Shown: piece after piece, positions 36,258 through 45,999 of the stretch
Layout: every line of letters starts with the position of its first letter
Numbering within the stretch: position 1 is the first letter of the stretch
Assembly: GCA_009838975.1 (NCBI GenBank)
Contig: VXQO01000048.1
Location: 1-64,000 of the forward strand
Reading direction: 5' to 3'
DNA from: Gemmatimonadota bacterium
GTDB taxonomy: Bacteria; Gemmatimonadota; Gemmatimonadetes; Longimicrobiales; Gaopeijiaceae
DNA length: 64,000 bases
The notes under the pieces: generated by a model
What the model was told of the DNA's origin: nothing
The model's input: the letters and a program-made list of their open reading frames with translations, nothing else
Databases searched by the model: none
Translations under genes and position numbers: made by a program

Positions 36258-37524
36258 AACCGTCGAGTACGGCGTCAGCCGCAACCCCGAAATGGGGCCC
36301 GGCGGCACCCTCGTCGCAAGTCCCACGGAGCCCTTCGACGCACCGGAGCCGGAACTGGGGTCCCAGACCATGCTGGTCAACGTCGGGCCGCAGCATCCGG
36401 CCACCCACGGGGTTCTGCGGCTGGTGGTCGAACTCGACGGTGAGACCGTGGTCAGCGTGGTCCCCCGGCTTGGATACCTGCACTCGTCGTTCGAGAAGCT
36501 GGGCGAATACCGCACGTGGAACCAGATCGTCACGCTCACGGACCGCATGGACTACCTCGCGCCGCTGATCTACAACTGCGCCTATGTGATGGCCGTGGAA
36601 AAGCTTATGGGCATCGAGGTAACGGATCGCTGCAGGGTTGCCCGGGTGATCTGCATGGAGATGGACCGCATCTTCTCGCACCTGCTCTGGCTCGGGACAT
36701 GGGCGATCGACGTCGGTGCCTTCACTCCGTTCCTCTACGCCTTCCAGCAGCGTGAAAAGGTCTACAAGCTCCACGAGGCGCTGACGGGCGCACGGATCAC
36801 CACGTCGGCGACCCGGATCGGGGGCATGATGGCCGACCTTCCCGCGGGCTGGACCGACGGGGTGAGGGAGTTCGCCGACAACCTGCCGGCAACGCTCGAC
36901 GAGATCGACGGACTGCTGAAGCACAATGCGATCCACATCGGGCGCACCCAGGGCATCGGGGCGATCTCGGCGGAGGACGCGGTGAACCACGGCCTTACGG
37001 GCGCCAATCTGCGTGCCAGCGGCGTTCCCTACGACGTGCGCAAGGACCGCCCCTACTACGACTACGAGAGCTACGACTTCGAGGTCCCGATCGGGTGCCA
37101 CGGGGACTGCTACGACCGCTACCTCGTGCGCATGGAGGAGATGCGTCAGAGCATCCGCATCCTGCACCAGGCGCTCGACGGGCTGCCGGGCGGGCCGATG
37201 GACGTGGCGGACCCGCGCATCAGCCTGCCGTCCAAGACCGACTGCATGTCCGACATGGAGTCCATGATCCATCACTTCAAGCTCATCACCGAGGGAATCC
37301 CGGCGCCCGCCGAGGACTGCTGGTTCTCCGTCGAGGGTTCGAAGGGCGAGCTGGGGATGTACGTGGTCGGCGACGGCGGCCCCAAGCCGGTGCGCTGGCG
37401 CATACGGCCCCCGTCGTTCGTAAACCTGTCGGCCATTCCGAAGCTCGCCGAAGGGCACCTGATGGCCGATCTGATCGTCATCAACGCGAGCCTCGACATC
37501 GTGCTCGGGGAGATCGATCGTTGA
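36247..37524 (+). CDS. nuoD: NADH-quinone oxidoreductase subunit D
   Basis: 49-kDa subunit that forms the quinone site with NuoB. LVNVGPQHPATHGVLRLVVELDGETV contains the quinone-binding His, and RLGYLHSSFEKLGEYRTWNQIVTLTDRMDYLAP, RVICMEMDRIFSHLLWLGTWAIDVGA and the closing AEGHLMADLIVINASLDIVLGEIDR are diagnostic. ATG at 36247 follows GGGAGG and gives 425 residues with an N-terminal extension of about 40 residues before the family core. Confidence 0.96.
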   Translation: MSTRTVEYGVSRNPEMGPGGTLVASPTEPFDAPEPELGSQTMLVNVGPQHPATHGVLRLVVELDGETVVSVVPRLGYLHSSFEKLGEYRTWNQIVTLTDRMDYLAPLIYNCAYVMAVEKLMGIEVTDRCRVARVICMEMDRIFSHLLWLGTWAIDVGAFTPFLYAFQQREKVYKLHEALTGARITTSATRIGGMMADLPAGWTDGVREFADNLPATLDEIDGLLKHNAIHIGRTQGIGAISAEDAVNHGLTGANLRASGVPYDVRKDRPYYDYESYDFEVPIGCHGDCYDRYLVRMEEMRQSIRILHQALDGLPGGPMDVADPRISLPSKTDCMSDMESMIHHFKLITEGIPAPAEDCWFSVEGSKGELGMYVVGDGGPKPVRWRIRPPSFVNLSAIPKLAEGHLMADLIVINASLDIVLGEIDR

Positions 37525-38180
37525 GCGACGTTCCCTTCCGCAACCCCGGCTGGGCCGGCAACACCGGCGAGTTCGACCTGAGCGAAGCCGACGTGCGCGG
37601 CAACGCCTACGCTGGCGAGCGGCCCCTGGACGGCGGGCACCCCAGCACCTCGGCGAGCTACCCGTTCATGCTGGTCGCGAGGAACCCCGGTGCACCGCTC
37701 TTCGAAGGGCCCTACCAGGCGCGTTTCGAGAAGATCCGGGGGCGCTATCCTACGGCGAGGGCCGCGCTGCTGCCGGCGCTGAACCTCGCGCAGGAGATTC
37801 GCGGCCACGTATCCCCGGAGACGATGGACGAAGTGGCGGCCCTCCTTGGACTGAGCAGTGCGTACGTGAGGGGAGTGGCGACCTTCTACACGATGTACAA
37901 CAAGCGTCCCGTGGGGCGCTTCCTCATACAGGTGTGCACGAACATCTCGTGCAATCTGTGCGGCGCGGACGAGGTTCTGGCGGCGTTCCTCAGGCACACG
38001 GACACGGAGCTGGGCGATACGTCGACGGACGGGAACTTCACGGTCGTCGAGGCCGAGTGCCTCGCGGCGTGCGGATTCCCGACGTGCGTGCAGATCAACG
38101 AACGGTACTTCGAGGATGTTGCGGCCGGCGACGTGCCGGACATCCTGCGTCGATTGACCGACGAACTCAAGGGCGACTAG
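37521..38180 (+). CDS. nuoE: NADH-quinone oxidoreductase subunit E
   Basis: 24-kDa subunit with a 2Fe-2S cluster (N1a). The four ligands are in QVCTNISC and ECLAACGF. The first about 65 residues (RNPGWAGNTGEFDLSEADVRGNAYAGERPLDGG) are an extension not found in E. coli NuoE. TTG at 37521 overlaps the nuoD stop and follows GGGGAG; length is 219. The track start at 37095 lies in nuoD. Confidence 0.93.
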   Translation: MSDVPFRNPGWAGNTGEFDLSEADVRGNAYAGERPLDGGHPSTSASYPFMLVARNPGAPLFEGPYQARFEKIRGRYPTARAALLPALNLAQEIRGHVSPETMDEVAALLGLSSAYVRGVATFYTMYNKRPVGRFLIQVCTNISCNLCGADEVLAAFLRHTDTELGDTSTDGNFTVVEAECLAACGFPTCVQINERYFEDVAAGDVPDILRRLTDELKGD

Positions 38181-38206
38181 CGCGGGGAGATCCCCGGGAC
38201 GGCACT

Positions 38207-39499
38207 TTGGCATACCCCTACCGACACGACAAGGAGGTCCGAGTCCTCAGCGAGGGATTCGGAGATCCCGCCGCGCGCACCGTGGAGGGCTGGAAGCGGT
38301 ACGGCGGCTACCAGGGGATTGCGCGGGCGCTTGAGATCGGGCGGGACGCGACGATCGACGAGGTGAAGAACTCGGGGCTGCGCGGCCGCGGTGGGGCGGG
38401 TTTCCCCACCGGACTCAAGTGGTCGTTCATGCCGAAGGACTCGGGCCGCCCGCACTACATGCTGTGCAACGCGGACGAATCGGAGCCCGGCACCTTCAAG
38501 GACCGCGAGATCATCCGCTGGACTCCCCATCAGCTCATCGAGGGATGTCTGGTGGGATCGTACGCCATCGGCGCGTCGCACTGCTACATCTACCTGCGCG
38601 GCGAGTTCTTCGAGACCACCAATGTGCTCGCCCGCGCCCTCGAGGAGGCCTACGAAAAGGGTCTCGTGGGCAGAGACATCATGGGCTCCGGGGTGGACAT
38701 CGACATGACGCTGCACGTCGGCGCGGGTGCGTACATCTGCGGCGAGGAGACCGGCCTCATGAACTCCCTGGAGGGCCGGCGGGGCGAGCCCCGGATCAAG
38801 CCGCCATTTCCGGCGGCGGTGGGCGCCTTCGGCATGCCCAGCACCATCAACAACGTCGAGACGCTCGCGGCGACGCCTCACATCGTGCGGCACGGCGCAC
38901 AGTGGTACCGGCAGTGGGGCACCGAAAAGAGCCCGGGCACCAAGCTTTTCTGCGTATCGGGCCATGTGAACAGGCCCGGGAATTACGAACTGCCGCTGGG
39001 GTTCCCGATGATGGAGCTCATCGAGGACATCTGCGGCGGCATGCGGGACGGCAAGGCCCTCAAGGCGGTGATCCCGGGAGGGAGTTCGGTTCCCATCATG
39101 AGCGCGGACGACTGCCGGAGCTGCACGCTCTGCTACGAGGGCGTCGAAGCCGCGGGCTCCCTGCTCGGCTGCGCATCGGTGATCGTGATGGACGAGAACA
39201 CCGACATCGTCAAGCAGGTCAGGCGCATGGCGTACTTCTACGCGCACGAGTCCTGCGGGCAGTGCACGCCCTGCAGGGAGGGAACGGCGTGGGCCACGCG
39301 CATCCTCCGCCGCATCGAGGACGGGCTCGGGACCGAGGACGATCTGGACACCCTGATCGAGATCTCGGAGCAGATGACCGGCACCACGATCTGCGTTCTG
39401 TCGGACTCGCTGGCGATGCCCATCATTTCCTCGATAGAGAAGTTCCGCGAAGACTACCTCGCCCTGATACGGCGGGGCGAGCGGGTGGGAGCAGCCTGA
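38207..39499 (+). CDS. nuoF: NADH-quinone oxidoreductase subunit F
   Basis: 51-kDa subunit that oxidises NADH with FMN and cluster N3. GLRGRGGAGFPTGLKWSFMP is the FMN/NADH glycine-rich region, CNADESEPGTFKDREI and GAYICGEETGLMNSLEGRRGEPRIKPPFPA follow, and the 4Fe-4S ligands are in ESCGQCTPCREGT plus the later Cys in TTICVLSDS. The start is TTG at 38207, 26 nt after nuoE, giving 430 residues. The ribosome site is weak; a later start is possible. Confidence 0.95.
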   Translation: MAYPYRHDKEVRVLSEGFGDPAARTVEGWKRYGGYQGIARALEIGRDATIDEVKNSGLRGRGGAGFPTGLKWSFMPKDSGRPHYMLCNADESEPGTFKDREIIRWTPHQLIEGCLVGSYAIGASHCYIYLRGEFFETTNVLARALEEAYEKGLVGRDIMGSGVDIDMTLHVGAGAYICGEETGLMNSLEGRRGEPRIKPPFPAAVGAFGMPSTINNVETLAATPHIVRHGAQWYRQWGTEKSPGTKLFCVSGHVNRPGNYELPLGFPMMELIEDICGGMRDGKALKAVIPGGSSVPIMSADDCRSCTLCYEGVEAAGSLLGCASVIVMDENTDIVKQVRRMAYFYAHESCGQCTPCREGTAWATRILRRIEDGLGTEDDLDTLIEISEQMTGTTICVLSDSLAMPIISSIEKFREDYLALIRRGERVGAA

Positions 39500-39574
39500 T
39501 GCGCCCGCGCACCCGGCACCCGGCACGCCCGCCGCGTACCGGCGGTGACCGCTTCCCGCACCCGAGGAGCCCCC

Positions 39575-41179
39575 ATGGCGGATAGCAGCCGCAGAGCCGA
39601 TACGGTCACCCTCACGATCGACGGCCACGAGGTCAACGTGCCGAAGGGGACGTCGCTGTTGCACGCGGCCGAGACGCTCGGGATCGAAGTGCCGCACTAC
39701 TGCTATCATCCGGGCCTGTCCGCCCCGGCCCAGTGCAGGATCTGCCTGGTCGAGGTCGAGGGGGCGCCCAAGCTGCAACCTTCGTGCGTGACGATGGCGC
39801 AGGACGGACAGGTGGTCCACACCGAGAGCCCGTCGGCCAAACGGATGCGGCAGGGCGTGCTCGAGTTCTACCTGGTCAACCACCCGCTCGACTGTCCCAT
39901 CTGTGACATGTCGGGCGAGTGCAAGCTGCAGGACTACGTGTTCGACGAGGGGCGGGAGCAGGGGAGGGCGCGGGAACCCAAGCGCGTCTTCGGCCGGGAC
40001 GACTTCGGCGGCGACGTGCTCTACTACGGCGACCGGTGCGTGATGTGCACCCGTTGCGTGCGCTTCATGGACGAGGTCGCGCAGGACGCCCGTCTGACCG
40101 TTGTGGAGCGCGGGGACCGCGCGGTGATCGACACCTTCTTCGAGAGTGGGCTGGACGATGCGTCCTTCGCCGGCAACATCGTCGACATCTGCCCCGTGGG
40201 TGCGCTGGTTTCGAAGGACTTCCTCCACAAGGCGCGGGCCTGGGACCTGGATCACACCCCGTCGATCTGCCCCAACTGCTCGCAGGGGTGCAATATCGAC
40301 CTGCACGCCCGCGACAACCTGGTGCAGCGGCTCAAGCCCCGGGAAAACCAGGAGGTCAACGGCCACTGGATGTGCGACTATGGTCGCGCCAACTACGAGT
40401 GGATCAACCGGGCAGGACGGATCGAGAGTCCTGGCGTGGGGCGCGGTGCGAAGCGGCGGGCGGCGGACTGGCAGACGGCCCTGGGCTCTCTCCTGGACCG
40501 GCTGCGAGTGAGCGAAGGGGCCGGCGTAAGGATCGTCGGCTCCCCCTTCGCCTCGAACGAGGCGCTCGGGACGCTGCACCGGCTGTCCCGGGCCGTGGGG
40601 ACCGTGACCGAGAGCGTTTTCCGCTGCCGCCGGGCCGAGGACGAAGACCCGCTGCCGGGCTTCCCCCTGCTCGTTCGCCAGCGGGACCTCGCACCGAACG
40701 TCGACGGGGCGGGCATTCTCGGGTTCGAGCGCGCCGGCTCGGACGACGCCACCGGCGGACTGGGCGCGGCGGCGAGCCACGACGGAATCCTTTTTGTGCT
40801 GGGCGACCAGCTGGACGATCAGCCCGGGGACTTCGGCGCGGACGCCAGCCTGTACGTGTATCTCGGGACATTCGACTCTCCCGCGGCCCGCAACGCCGAC
40901 TTCGTGCTTCCCGTCACCACCTTCACCGAGGAAGACGGAACGTTCGTGAATGCGCAGGGCCGGGTGCAGCGTTTTGAACAGGGTTTGCAGGCTCCCGGAT
41001 CGGCGCGGCCGGTCTGGCTGGTGCTGGGTGCGCTCCTGGCGGCGCTGGAGGGCGGCAACCCCCCGGGAAGCGCCGCCGACGCGTTCGCCGCGCTTGCCTC
41101 GGAATACGCCGCATTCGCGGGATTGAGCCACGACGCCATCGGCACCACAGGTGCTGTGCTGGAGCCGGCCCATGCATGA
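39575..41179 (+). CDS. nuoG: NADH-quinone oxidoreductase subunit G (short form with N7 ligands)
   Basis: 75-kDa subunit that relays electrons through several Fe-S clusters. N1b 2Fe-2S ligands: C43, C54, C57, C71. N5 and N4 follow in HPLDCPICDMSGECKLQ and CVMCTRCVRF...DICPVGAL. A third set, CPNCSQGC...WMCDYGR, matches the optional N7 cluster. The C-terminal molybdopterin-like domain is much reduced: the whole protein has 534 residues, against about 900 in E. coli. ATG at 39575 follows GAGGAG. Confidence 0.94.
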   Translation: MADSSRRADTVTLTIDGHEVNVPKGTSLLHAAETLGIEVPHYCYHPGLSAPAQCRICLVEVEGAPKLQPSCVTMAQDGQVVHTESPSAKRMRQGVLEFYLVNHPLDCPICDMSGECKLQDYVFDEGREQGRAREPKRVFGRDDFGGDVLYYGDRCVMCTRCVRFMDEVAQDARLTVVERGDRAVIDTFFESGLDDASFAGNIVDICPVGALVSKDFLHKARAWDLDHTPSICPNCSQGCNIDLHARDNLVQRLKPRENQEVNGHWMCDYGRANYEWINRAGRIESPGVGRGAKRRAADWQTALGSLLDRLRVSEGAGVRIVGSPFASNEALGTLHRLSRAVGTVTESVFRCRRAEDEDPLPGFPLLVRQRDLAPNVDGAGILGFERAGSDDATGGLGAAASHDGILFVLGDQLDDQPGDFGADASLYVYLGTFDSPAARNADFVLPVTTFTEEDGTFVNAQGRVQRFEQGLQAPGSARPVWLVLGALLAALEGGNPPGSAADAFAALASEYAAFAGLSHDAIGTTGAVLEPAHA

Positions 41180-42488
41180 GATGAACCAGCTCACGACCTT
41201 CTGGTTCTGGGTGATCGGCGGCGTGAAGGTTCTTGCCGTGTTCACCGTGGTCATGGCGGCAGTGGCATACATGACGCTGGCCGAACGCAGGGTGTCGGCC
41301 TTCATCCAGGACCGGCTGGGCCCCAACCGCGTCGGGCCGTTCGGACTCCTTCAGCCCATCGCCGACGGCCTCAAGAACATCATCAAGGAAGAGACGATGC
41401 CGGGCACCAGCGCGAAGTTCTACTTCGTGCTGGGGCCTGCGCTGGCCATCATGCCGGCCGTGGTGACCTTCGCGGTCATCCCCTTTGCGGCGCCTCTGCC
41501 TACCCCCGTGGGTACGGTCGACATGATCGTGGCCGACGTGCCGATCGGAATCCTCTACATCCTGGCCCTTTCCTCTCTGGCGGTCTACGGGATCGTGCTC
41601 GCCGGGTGGGCGTCGAACAACAAGTACGCGTTTCTGGGGGGGCTGCGCGCGTCCGCGCAGATGATCTCCTACGAGGTCGCGCTCGGACTCTCCGTGATCG
41701 CGGTCCTGCTGCTGGCCGGCAACGTCACGCTCACGGAGATGGTGTGGCAGCAGCAACAGCTTGGGTTGTGGTTCGTCTTCCCGCTGTCGCTCGCCTTCAT
41801 CTTCTTCGTGATCTCGGCGCTGGCCGAGACGAACCGGCTTCCTTTCGACATGCCCGAGGCCGAGTCGGAGCTGATCACGGGGTACCACACCGAGTACTCC
41901 GCAATGAAGTTCTCGATGTTCTTCATCGCCGAGTACTCGCACGTGCTCACCGCGTCCGCGCTGATGGCCACCCTCTTCTTCGGCGGCTGGGACATCCCCG
42001 TCTGGACGGGCGACGACATGTTCTGGCACGAAGGGGCGCTGATAAGGGGCTTCGACGATGCGGGCGCGCCGATTCCGGCCACGCCGAGCATCCTCATCAC
42101 CCTGCTGACCCTGGGTGCGTTCTGCACCAAGACGGCCTTCTTCGTCTTCCTCTACATCTGGATTCGCTGGACGCTGCCCCGCTTCCGCTACGACCAGGTC
42201 ATGCACCTGGGCTGGAAGGTCCTGCTGCCGGCCGCCCTGGGCTACATCGTGCTGATCGCCGGCACCATGCTCGTCCTCGACCAGCTCGGTGTGCCGTTCG
42301 GCCTCCTCTACGGCCTTGTCCTGACCGGGGTGAGCGGGGTGACGACGATCGCCTTCCTCTTCTTCATCGATCGCGACCGCGTCATTGCGGGAGCGCATGG
42401 CATGGGCGCCGTTGCCCGACGCCGGGAGGCCTCGCGAGCGCTCCTGGCGAGACGGGCGGCCGCAAACCCGGACGGGAGTGTCTCATAA
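41172..42488 (+). CDS. nuoH: NADH-quinone oxidoreductase subunit H
   Basis: Membrane subunit linking the quinone site to the proton-pumping arm, with about eight transmembrane helices. ERRVSAFIQDRLGPNRVGPFGLLQPIADGLKNIIKEE, SAQMISYEVALGL, LAETNRLPFDMPEAESELITGYHTEYS are conserved. ATG at 41172 has GGAG 7 nt upstream and overlaps nuoG; length 438. The C-terminus has a basic tail of about 30 residues beyond the last helix. Confidence 0.95.
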   Translation: MHEMNQLTTFWFWVIGGVKVLAVFTVVMAAVAYMTLAERRVSAFIQDRLGPNRVGPFGLLQPIADGLKNIIKEETMPGTSAKFYFVLGPALAIMPAVVTFAVIPFAAPLPTPVGTVDMIVADVPIGILYILALSSLAVYGIVLAGWASNNKYAFLGGLRASAQMISYEVALGLSVIAVLLLAGNVTLTEMVWQQQQLGLWFVFPLSLAFIFFVISALAETNRLPFDMPEAESELITGYHTEYSAMKFSMFFIAEYSHVLTASALMATLFFGGWDIPVWTGDDMFWHEGALIRGFDDAGAPIPATPSILITLLTLGAFCTKTAFFVFLYIWIRWTLPRFRYDQVMHLGWKVLLPAALGYIVLIAGTMLVLDQLGVPFGLLYGLVLTGVSGVTTIAFLFFIDRDRVIAGAHGMGAVARRREASRALLARRAAANPDGSVS

Positions 42489-42988
42489 TGGCGATATCGG
42501 TCAAGGTCATGCGTCGCCCCGAGGCCGGGCGAACATCGTACATGCGGGCCACGCTGAAGGGGATGAGCCTCACCTTCAAGCACCTGCTGCGCGTCAAGAA
42601 GGTCACGCTCGAATACCCCGAGGACCAGCCGGATCTGCACCCCCGCTGGCGCGGCACGCACCGGATGGAGGTGCATGCGGACGGACGGCCGAAGTGCGTG
42701 GCGTGCGGACTCTGCCCGACGGTTTGCCCGGCCAACTGCATCCGGCTGGTGGGTGGAGAGGACGACCAGGGCAACCGCTACCCGATCGTGTATGAAATCG
42801 ACGAATTCCGGTGCATCTTCTGCGGCATGTGCCAGGAGGTCTGCCCGGTCGAGGCGATTCACGTCGGTCAGCACTTCGAGAATGCCGAGTACACCCGGGA
42901 CCGGTTCGTCTACGACCTCGACCGCCTGATGGAACAGGATCACCCGACGACACTGCTCTGGGACCCCTCCGACCCCCGCTCCGAATGA
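42488..42988 (+). CDS. nuoI: NADH-quinone oxidoreductase subunit I
   Basis: Holds clusters N6a and N6b. Two ferredoxin-like motifs are intact: CVACGLCPTVCPANC and CIFCGMCQEVCPVEAI. HRMEVHADGRPKC precedes the first. The 166-residue protein begins at ATG 42488, overlapping the nuoH TAA by one base. The track ORF from 41606 is a shadow before this point. Confidence 0.96.
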   Translation: MAISVKVMRRPEAGRTSYMRATLKGMSLTFKHLLRVKKVTLEYPEDQPDLHPRWRGTHRMEVHADGRPKCVACGLCPTVCPANCIRLVGGEDDQGNRYPIVYEIDEFRCIFCGMCQEVCPVEAIHVGQHFENAEYTRDRFVYDLDRLMEQDHPTTLLWDPSDPRSE

Positions 42989-43512
42989 CCGAGATTCTCT
43001 TCGTCCTGTTCGCCGTGGTCGCCCTGGGGGGAGCGTTCGGCGTGGTGCTCAGCCGCACGCCGGTGGCCAGTCTTCTCTTCATGGTGGCCACCCTGGCCAG
43101 CGTCGCCGGGATCTACGTGCTCTTCGAGGCGCACTTCCTGGCGGCGATCCAGGTGCTGGTCTACGCCGGTGCGATCATGGTCCTCTTCCTGTTCGTGATC
43201 ATGCTGCTGAACCTCGGCCACGACTACCGGGCGGATCTGAAGTACGGCCTGTGGTCGTTGCTGGCCCTCGTGGTCGCGGGACTCACGGCGGGTGTCCTCG
43301 GACAGGCGTTCTGGGGCGCGTCGGACACGGGGTTCCGGGGTGACGGGGCTGCCGTCGCGGCCGCGCTCGACGCCGCCGTACGCGAGCAGGGGGCGGCGGG
43401 AGTGATCGCCGAACCCCTCTTCACCGACTACGTCGTCGCCTTCGAACTGATGGGCCTGCTGCTGCTCGTCGCGATCGTCGCCGCCGTCGTGCTCGCCAAA
43501 CCGAAGACCTGA
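42985..43512 (+). CDS. nuoJ: NADH-quinone oxidoreductase subunit J
   Basis: Small membrane subunit with about five transmembrane helices. [71 protein letters not shown] is the conserved core, including the pi-bulge region. ATG overlaps the nuoI stop (ATGA); length 175. The loop after 110 ([29 protein letters not shown]) is longer than usual. Confidence 0.93.
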   Translation: MTEILFVLFAVVALGGAFGVVLSRTPVASLLFMVATLASVAGIYVLFEAHFLAAIQVLVYAGAIMVLFLFVIMLLNLGHDYRADLKYGLWSLLALVVAGLTAGVLGQAFWGASDTGFRGDGAAVAAALDAAVREQGAAGVIAEPLFTDYVVAFELMGLLLLVAIVAAVVLAKPKT

Positions 43513-43528
43513 GGGGAAGGGGACCGCA

Positions 43529-43822
43529 ATGCTTGCCTACGCCCTTCTGCTGAGCGCCGCGCTCTTCGTGATCGGCACCCTCGGCGTCATCGTGCGCCGC
43601 AACGCGATCATCATCTTCCTCAGCATCGAACTGCAGCTCAACGCGGTCAACCTCGCCTTCGTGGCGCTGTCCCGCTACACCGGGATCGAAGGCCAGCTCT
43701 TCGTCTTCTTCGTGATGACCGTGGCCGCCGCCGAGGCGGCCGTCGGGCTCGCGATCATCATCTCCATCTTCAGGCACTACAAGACGGTCAACGTGGACAG
43801 ATTCAACCTGCTGAAGTGGTGA
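43529..43822 (+). CDS. nuoK: NADH-quinone oxidoreductase subunit K
   Basis: MrpC-like three-helix subunit of the proton channel. [35 protein letters not shown] has the conserved Glu in the second helix, and [33 protein letters not shown] has the second. Length 97 is typical; a GGGGAAGGGG ribosome site precedes the ATG. nuoL starts 4 nt later. Confidence 0.95.
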   Translation: MLAYALLLSAALFVIGTLGVIVRRNAIIIFLSIELQLNAVNLAFVALSRYTGIEGQLFVFFVMTVAAAEAAVGLAIIISIFRHYKTVNVDRFNLLKW

Positions 43823-43826
43823 CCTG

Positions 43827-45992
43827 ATGGCACTCGCCGCATCCATGCCGGGGCCTCACCTTCCCGTCCAGGAAGTCGCGCACTGGGAGCCGGTTCTGCC
43901 GGGGCTGATCGTCCTGCTCCCGCTGCTGGGCTTCGTCGCCAACGGCATACTCGCGCTCCGGGCGGCGGCTCGGTCGTCCGCTGCGCTCCGCGCGGGCACC
44001 GATTGGGATCCCTTCGCAGGGCCCGCCCGCCCCCGCACGCACACGCTGCCCACGTGGATCGGTCCCGGGGTCATGTTCGTCGCGTTCGTACTCGCGCTCT
44101 GGAACTTTGCGGGCCTGTACGGGGCGGAGTTGCACGATCCCGTGGTGGTGAGGTACTGGACCTGGATCGTAACCGGGAACCTGCAGATCGACGCCGCCAT
44201 CCAGCTCGACCAGCTCTCCATGATCATGATGCTGGTCGTGACGGGCGTGGGGTTCCTGATCCATGTCTTCAGTGTCGGCTACATGAAGGACGACACGGGC
44301 TACCCGAGGTACTTCGCGTACCTCAACCTCTTCGTCTTCTTCATGCTGGTGCTGGTGATGGGGGCCGGCTACGCGATGATGTTCATCGGCTGGGAAGGCG
44401 TCGGGCTCTGCAGCTACCTGCTGATCGGGTACTGGTTCACCGACCGTGAGAAGTCGGACGCGGGGAAGAAGGCGTTCATCGTCAACCGGATCGGGGATCT
44501 CGGCTTCCTGCTGGCGATGTTCCTCCTCTTCCAGGCGTTCGGGACGCTGGACTTCGGCCCGATCTTCGAGGGAGCCGAGGGCCGGCTGGCGGCGGGCGGT
44601 GCCACCGTTACGGCAATCACGCTGCTTCTCATGCTCGGCGCCGCGGGGAAGAGCGCGCAGGTTCCGCTTCACGTGTGGCTGCCCGACGCGATGGCCGGCC
44701 CCACGCCCGTATCCGCGCTCATCCATGCGGCCACCATGGTCACGGCGGGCGTGTACATGGTGGCGCGATCCTCTGTTCTGTACGCGCTCGCACCCACCAG
44801 CCAGGCGGTGGTGGCCGGGGTAGGCGTGCTCACCGCGCTGCTGGCGGCAACCATCGCCCTGCAGCAGCACGACATCAAGAAGGTGCTCGCCTACTCGACC
44901 GTCTCGCAGCTCGGCTTCATGTTCCTGGGAGCGGGTGTGGGAGCGTTCACCGCCGCCATCTTTCACCTCATGACGCACGCATTCTTCAAGGCGCTGCTGT
45001 TCCTCGGGGCCGGCGCGGTCATCCACGCCATGCACCACGCCCTGCACAAGGCCGACAGCCACGAGGATGCGCAGGACATGCGGAACATGGGGGGACTGAA
45101 GGACCGCATGCGCATCACCTGGGTGGTGATGTGGGTCGCCACCCTCGCGATCGCCGGGATATGGCCACTGGCCGGCTTCTTCTCGAAAGACGAAATCATC
45201 TGGTATACGGCGGCGTGGGCCGGCGCCCCGTCCAATCCCTTCGGCACGCTCTACACGGTCTACTGGCTGGTCGCACTCGTCACCGCGATGCTGACGGCCT
45301 TCTACATGACCCGGCTCATGGTGATAACCTTCCACGGGCAAAGCCGCGTGGACCGCAACGCCCGACCGCATCTGCACGAGGCGCCCCGCGTGATGACGGT
45401 TCCCCTGGTCATTCTGGCCGTGCTTTCGGTCTTCGGCGGGTGGGTCAACGTCCCCGAACCGCTGGCCGAGTCCTTCCTGGGGCTCTTCGGGGCTCTGCCG
45501 ATGAGCGAATGGCTGCATCACTGGCTCGAACCCGTTACGCACGACGCGGCCGCAATCCAGACTGCCGCGCTGGGAGAGCCGGTATACGGTGCTCCCCTTG
45601 TTGGCGGTGGGGAATTCGCATGGGCGCTGGCGTCGACGCTGGCTGCGGCCGTCGTGGTCCTGGCGGCGCTCCGGGCGCTGGGCGGACGCAAGTACGTCGC
45701 AGCTGCCCGGGACACCGCGGTGCCGGGGGGGCTGCGGGGGATCCTGGCCAACAAGTGGTACTTCGACGAAGCCTTCGACGCGGGGATCGTGCGACCGGTG
45801 CTGGCGGCCTCGCGGTGGTGCTGGAAGGTGGTCGACACGGTGCTTATCGACGGTTTCGTCAACTTCGTCGGCAACTTCACGCGTCTCGCCGGCTGGACGG
45901 TCAGTCTCTTCCAGACCGGCCAGGCAAACACATATGCCTTCGTGCTGACCCTGGGCGTGCTCCTCGTGCTCGGGGCCGCGGTCTTCCTCTGA
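43827..45992 (+). CDS. nuoL: NADH-quinone oxidoreductase subunit L
   Basis: Distal antiporter-like proton-pumping subunit with about 16 helices and the long lateral helix. GWEGVGLCSYLLIGYWF, GAAGKSAQVPLHVWLPDAMAGPTPVSALIHAATMVTAGVYMVAR, HDIKKVLAYSTVSQLGFMFLGAGVGAFTAAIFHLMTHAFFKALLFLGAG are conserved, with the key lysines present. Length 721 is within the long range. An N-terminal insert of about 40 residues (RSSAALRAGTDWDPFAGPARPRTH) is unusual. Confidence 0.95.
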   Translation: MALAASMPGPHLPVQEVAHWEPVLPGLIVLLPLLGFVANGILALRAAARSSAALRAGTDWDPFAGPARPRTHTLPTWIGPGVMFVAFVLALWNFAGLYGAELHDPVVVRYWTWIVTGNLQIDAAIQLDQLSMIMMLVVTGVGFLIHVFSVGYMKDDTGYPRYFAYLNLFVFFMLVLVMGAGYAMMFIGWEGVGLCSYLLIGYWFTDREKSDAGKKAFIVNRIGDLGFLLAMFLLFQAFGTLDFGPIFEGAEGRLAAGGATVTAITLLLMLGAAGKSAQVPLHVWLPDAMAGPTPVSALIHAATMVTAGVYMVARSSVLYALAPTSQAVVAGVGVLTALLAATIALQQHDIKKVLAYSTVSQLGFMFLGAGVGAFTAAIFHLMTHAFFKALLFLGAGAVIHAMHHALHKADSHEDAQDMRNMGGLKDRMRITWVVMWVATLAIAGIWPLAGFFSKDEIIWYTAAWAGAPSNPFGTLYTVYWLVALVTAMLTAFYMTRLMVITFHGQSRVDRNARPHLHEAPRVMTVPLVILAVLSVFGGWVNVPEPLAESFLGLFGALPMSEWLHHWLEPVTHDAAAIQTAALGEPVYGAPLVGGGEFAWALASTLAAAVVVLAALRALGGRKYVAAARDTAVPGGLRGILANKWYFDEAFDAGIVRPVLAASRWCWKVVDTVLIDGFVNFVGNFTRLAGWTVSLFQTGQANTYAFVLTLGVLLVLGAAVFL

Positions 45993-45999
45993 TGACGAC

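Noticed and set aside
38177-41326. 1049-codon minus-strand ORF
   Set aside because: It is antisense to nuoF and nuoG, whose Fe-S motifs are intact. Long antisense ORFs are expected at this GC content.
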